This document shows, piece after piece, positions 61,747-64,000 of a stretch of DNA of 64,000 nt. The stretch lies in NCBI GenBank assembly GCA_905331475.1, contig CAJNYU010004581.1:336405-400404 (forward strand), given 5' to 3'. The stretch is from Rotaria socialis. Its lineage: Eukaryota > Rotifera > Eurotatoria > Philodinida > Philodinidae. Under the pieces are notes generated by a model. It made no database searches. It was given only the letters and a program-made list of their open reading frames with translations, and had not been told where the DNA came from. Position numbers and translations under genes: made by a program. How positions within the stretch are numbered: position 1 is the stretch's first letter; every line of letters starts with the position of its first letter.

Positions 61747-63312
61747 GATCGTTTTCTTCTCTCTTCTAGGGAGTCACTATATGCTTACCGTAAAACGATA
61801 TGGTGATATAACCCACTCATTAGATTAGAAAGTTTTCTTTTCACAATTTTTCATTATCCATGAACAAATAAAAGTGAATAAAAGACTAAATATGATTTAG
61901 AAAGAACTCGAATTACTTGAATAATATGTTATTAGTTTTGCTCTATTTTCATAGCTTATTTCTACTATAATATGATAAGAACATATTTTCTAGTGGGATT
62001 TTACGTAGTAGAACTTTGTGTATCAGATGTAATTGTCGAAACCAGCCATGTGAAGAATTTTAGGAATCGTGAGGAACGTTTATATTTTTGTTATTTATTG
62101 TTTTAGGATATATATGCTACTGATTGAAAGGCCCTTATTTGAATGATGGATTTGCATAAAATAATAATGAAGATAAAAATTGCTATTTAAGAGAGCGAAA
62201 CTATATGACACAGAGGTGCGAAAACTCTTGGAATCCTATGCATATGAGCTGAGAAATAGGAATTCCTATTTCTCAGTCCGTCGGTACCCCTCGACCATGT
62301 TCATAATCAATGGGTATGAGAAAGTATTTCATATTTATCACAAAGTGAATTTTTTTCATATGACAAACAATAGATATTCAAACTTCGTCTCCAACTATCA
62401 GTGTACTAGGAGAGCAACATGAGGAAAATGATTTTCGTTTGAGTGAGTCCTTGATTGTTGCTATTACACTGAAGTCTTTCTAATCGGATCTTACAGTATG
62501 AAAAACAGCAGTAAAATGAAGGCACTTTCGATACCTTGATATTATTGATATAGATTTTTGATATTTACGAGATTTCCCTATTACAGAGCAATCGTTCTTT
62601 TTGTGTATTTGCTTCCTATTTTTCTAGCATAGTACTCACCTACGGCTGCTGTGAATCTACATCAGTTTCTTTAGAATAATATCTTAAATTTTACCATTTA
62701 CCTTTATATGTGTCGTAAATATAATTAATTGACCTGCTACTTATGGAGAAGACTCGTAATAAGAAAGGAACGAGAAATTCCTCTTCTGCCCTGCTTTAAA
62801 ATCAAGAGAGAAACGATGGATTATATTTCTAGTCGCTTTAATTTCTAGAGCCATTTTGAATGCTCTGACATTTGTTACGTATGCAATCATTTATACTAAC
62901 ACAACTAAAACAAGCATAACGACAAGTACTGTGCTTTTTATTTACATGCGCATAGTCACCGCAGAAATTAGGAGTTGCATAAAGAAACGCGGAGTATTTC
63001 AATTGGTTCAACTTTTTCGGAGCAAAACTTCTTTGTTCTAACTTTCGTAAGCGGTTACCAATAGCTTGTTGAACGTAGTATTTATGATGTAAATAGTGAA
63101 GATATTTTGAACGAATTTCGGTCAAAACACTGAAGTCACGGTTCCGTAAAGTTTTTAGATTAACAAGTTCTTTTCTTTTCTCTCAATGTTATACATACAT
63201 AAAATAGTATTTCAATTATGATATTGCCAGCAAAAATATTCATAGAAGCACAAACTATAATAGTTTTCTGATACGAATGTGATACATAGCTGGCGGGATA
63301 AACTATAATTAT
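61747..63312. other. Spacer between duplicated blocks
   Basis: Mostly AT-rich and non-coding. It holds a 28-bp perfect palindrome and one minus-strand ORF at 62838-63125 (95 codons, several Cys near its end, no signal peptide or known motif), which I regard as unproven. Confidence 0.4.
62249..62276. repeat. 28-bp perfect palindrome
   Basis: CTGAGAAATAGGAA followed directly by its exact reverse complement, without a loop. The core resembles the terminal repeat of the MITE at 47637 (GAGAATTAGAAATTCCT), so it may be the collapsed remnant of that family. Confidence 0.8.
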
Positions 63313-63620
63313 ACCAGTTGCTGCAAATGATTATTCGAATCGTGATCCAATAACAATCACACTTGAAGGAACTCGTGCAACCAATTATACAGCTCTCAGT
63401 TCTGGAGCAAGCTGGTTGTTGATTTACAATGCCTCAACAGGGATCAATTCATCTATTGATCCAGGTCGACAAATATATGCAAATCAACAAAACTACTCGC
63501 ACACCATTCCCCTCCAAAGCTATCGATTATTTGTTTCTTTCAAACACGATACTGACAGTTCCTTCTGAAGCTCATATCATAGGATATACATTTGAAATAT
63601 TTCATTTTACAAATTCTTAA
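63313..63620 (+). pseudogene. Discoidin/CBM-like ectodomain fragment, copy 2
   Basis: Second copy of the 3' half of the fragment at 60923. It reads NRDPITITLEGTRATNYTAL, then GINSSIDPGRQIYANQQNYS, and ends with a frame change near 63560. It starts without leader or upstream exon and lies beside the second peptide gene. Confidence 0.55.
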
Positions 63621-64000
63621 TATTTATTTAAGAACTAAAAAAACTTTATTTTCAAAGAAGATATAACCTTAAAAGCAACAAAAATGTAATTTGTTTTAGC
63701 TAACTAAAAATAAACTCAGTTTTATTTAATAAATCATCTTATTTGCCGGTTTTGATTTCCATACATTCATCTGGACGGAATCGTTTCTTAATACAAATGT
63801 TTGGTGCACAACAAGGATTGATACCAAGTTTGCAGGCAACACAATTCTTTCCGAATTCGCGAGTATCAAGCGATGCTGTATCATCATTATTGGTCATTGA
63901 ACGAAGAAACATTCGAGCTCGCTTATCTGTCAATTCCATATCGTTGTCATTATTGTAAAATAAACGTTTTGCATTAGACGTTGATATGACGAACACGAAT
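63337..64000. repeat. Duplicated block, copy 2 (runs off the window)
   Basis: Same order and orientation as 60923-61680. The window ends inside this copy, so its right boundary is unknown and more copies may follow. Confidence 0.85.
63739..64000 (-). CDS. Secreted six-cysteine peptide precursor, copy 2 (5' end outside window)
   Basis: The last 80-odd residues are present; the start of the signal peptide lies beyond the window edge. All six cysteines and both KR sites are kept. Compared with copy 1 it lacks four residues (DSND) in the acidic propeptide and has Leu for Phe in CKxGINP. Intact frame and conserved cysteine domain argue that both copies are functional and the duplication is recent. 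Confidence 0.8.
   Translation of the reverse strand, partial: FVFVISTSNAKRLFYNNDNDMELTDKRARMFLRSMTNNDDTASLDTREFGKNCVACKLGINPCCAPNICIKKRFRPDECMEIKTGK

Noticed and set aside
62838..63125. Minus-strand ORF of 95 codons with a Cys-containing end
   Set aside because: No signal peptide, domain or duplicate supports it; the surrounding spacer is non-coding.

Overview
The window looks like nuclear DNA from a metazoan, most likely a bdelloid rotifer. It is AT-rich, its genes are broken by many very short introns (most 50-65 bp, GT..AG), and it carries animal-only families (FoxQ2-like forkhead, Rel/NF-kB, neurexin-type tail, VWA3-type protein). Bdelloid-style material is also present: ADP-ribosyltransferase, LamG and 7TM relics, a probably acquired ergothioneine-type enzyme, and many small transposons. 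No bacterial operon, CRISPR array, rRNA or convincing tRNA was seen. Exon models were built by hand from splice sites and reading frame; where stated, exon lengths sum to a whole number of codons. Family names rest on motif recognition, not on database searches.

Layout. 0.8-6.6 kb (minus): a SAM plus VLIG/URGCP-like giant GTPase with four small 5' exons. 6.6-10.4 kb: gene-free, with a GC-rich palindromic island and a hAT-type MITE with 8-bp target duplication. 10.5-13.1 kb (minus): cysteinyl-tRNA synthetase. 13.7-15.4 kb (minus): FUT10/11-like fucosyltransferase. 16.0-16.5 kb (plus): Cys-rich, Pro/Tyr-rich small protein with an 11-nt microexon. 16.7-17.2 kb (minus): forkhead factor. 17.6-18.8 kb (plus): aldo/keto reductase. 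19.5-22.0 kb (plus): intronless EgtB-EgtD-type fusion. 24.2-26.2 kb (minus): SOCS-box protein with one homopolymer frameshift. 27.6-29.0 kb (minus): mitochondrial acyl carrier protein. 29.4-46.2 kb (plus): a 34-exon VWA3A/B-like gene hosting a dead LINE and two MITEs in introns. 46.4-48.5 kb (minus): short neurexin-tail membrane protein.

From about 47 kb the character changes. Apart from a Rel/NF-kB gene (55.8-57.4 kb), the remainder is relics and mobile DNA: an ADP-ribosyltransferase pseudogene split by a 1.77-kb element with 9-bp target duplication, a LamG/TM pseudogene, a foldback MITE, a gag fragment, a 7TM receptor relic, and a locally duplicated block carrying a secreted six-cysteine peptide gene.

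The genes do not form a pathway. The first 46 kb reads as conserved housekeeping/developmental gene space and the last 16 kb as accessory, transposon-rich DNA. The strongest candidates for something new are the permuted sulfoxide-synthase/methyltransferase fusion, the SAM-VLIG GTPase, the LNS-less neurexin-like gene, the element that split the ADP-ribosyltransferase, and the duplicated six-cysteine peptide.
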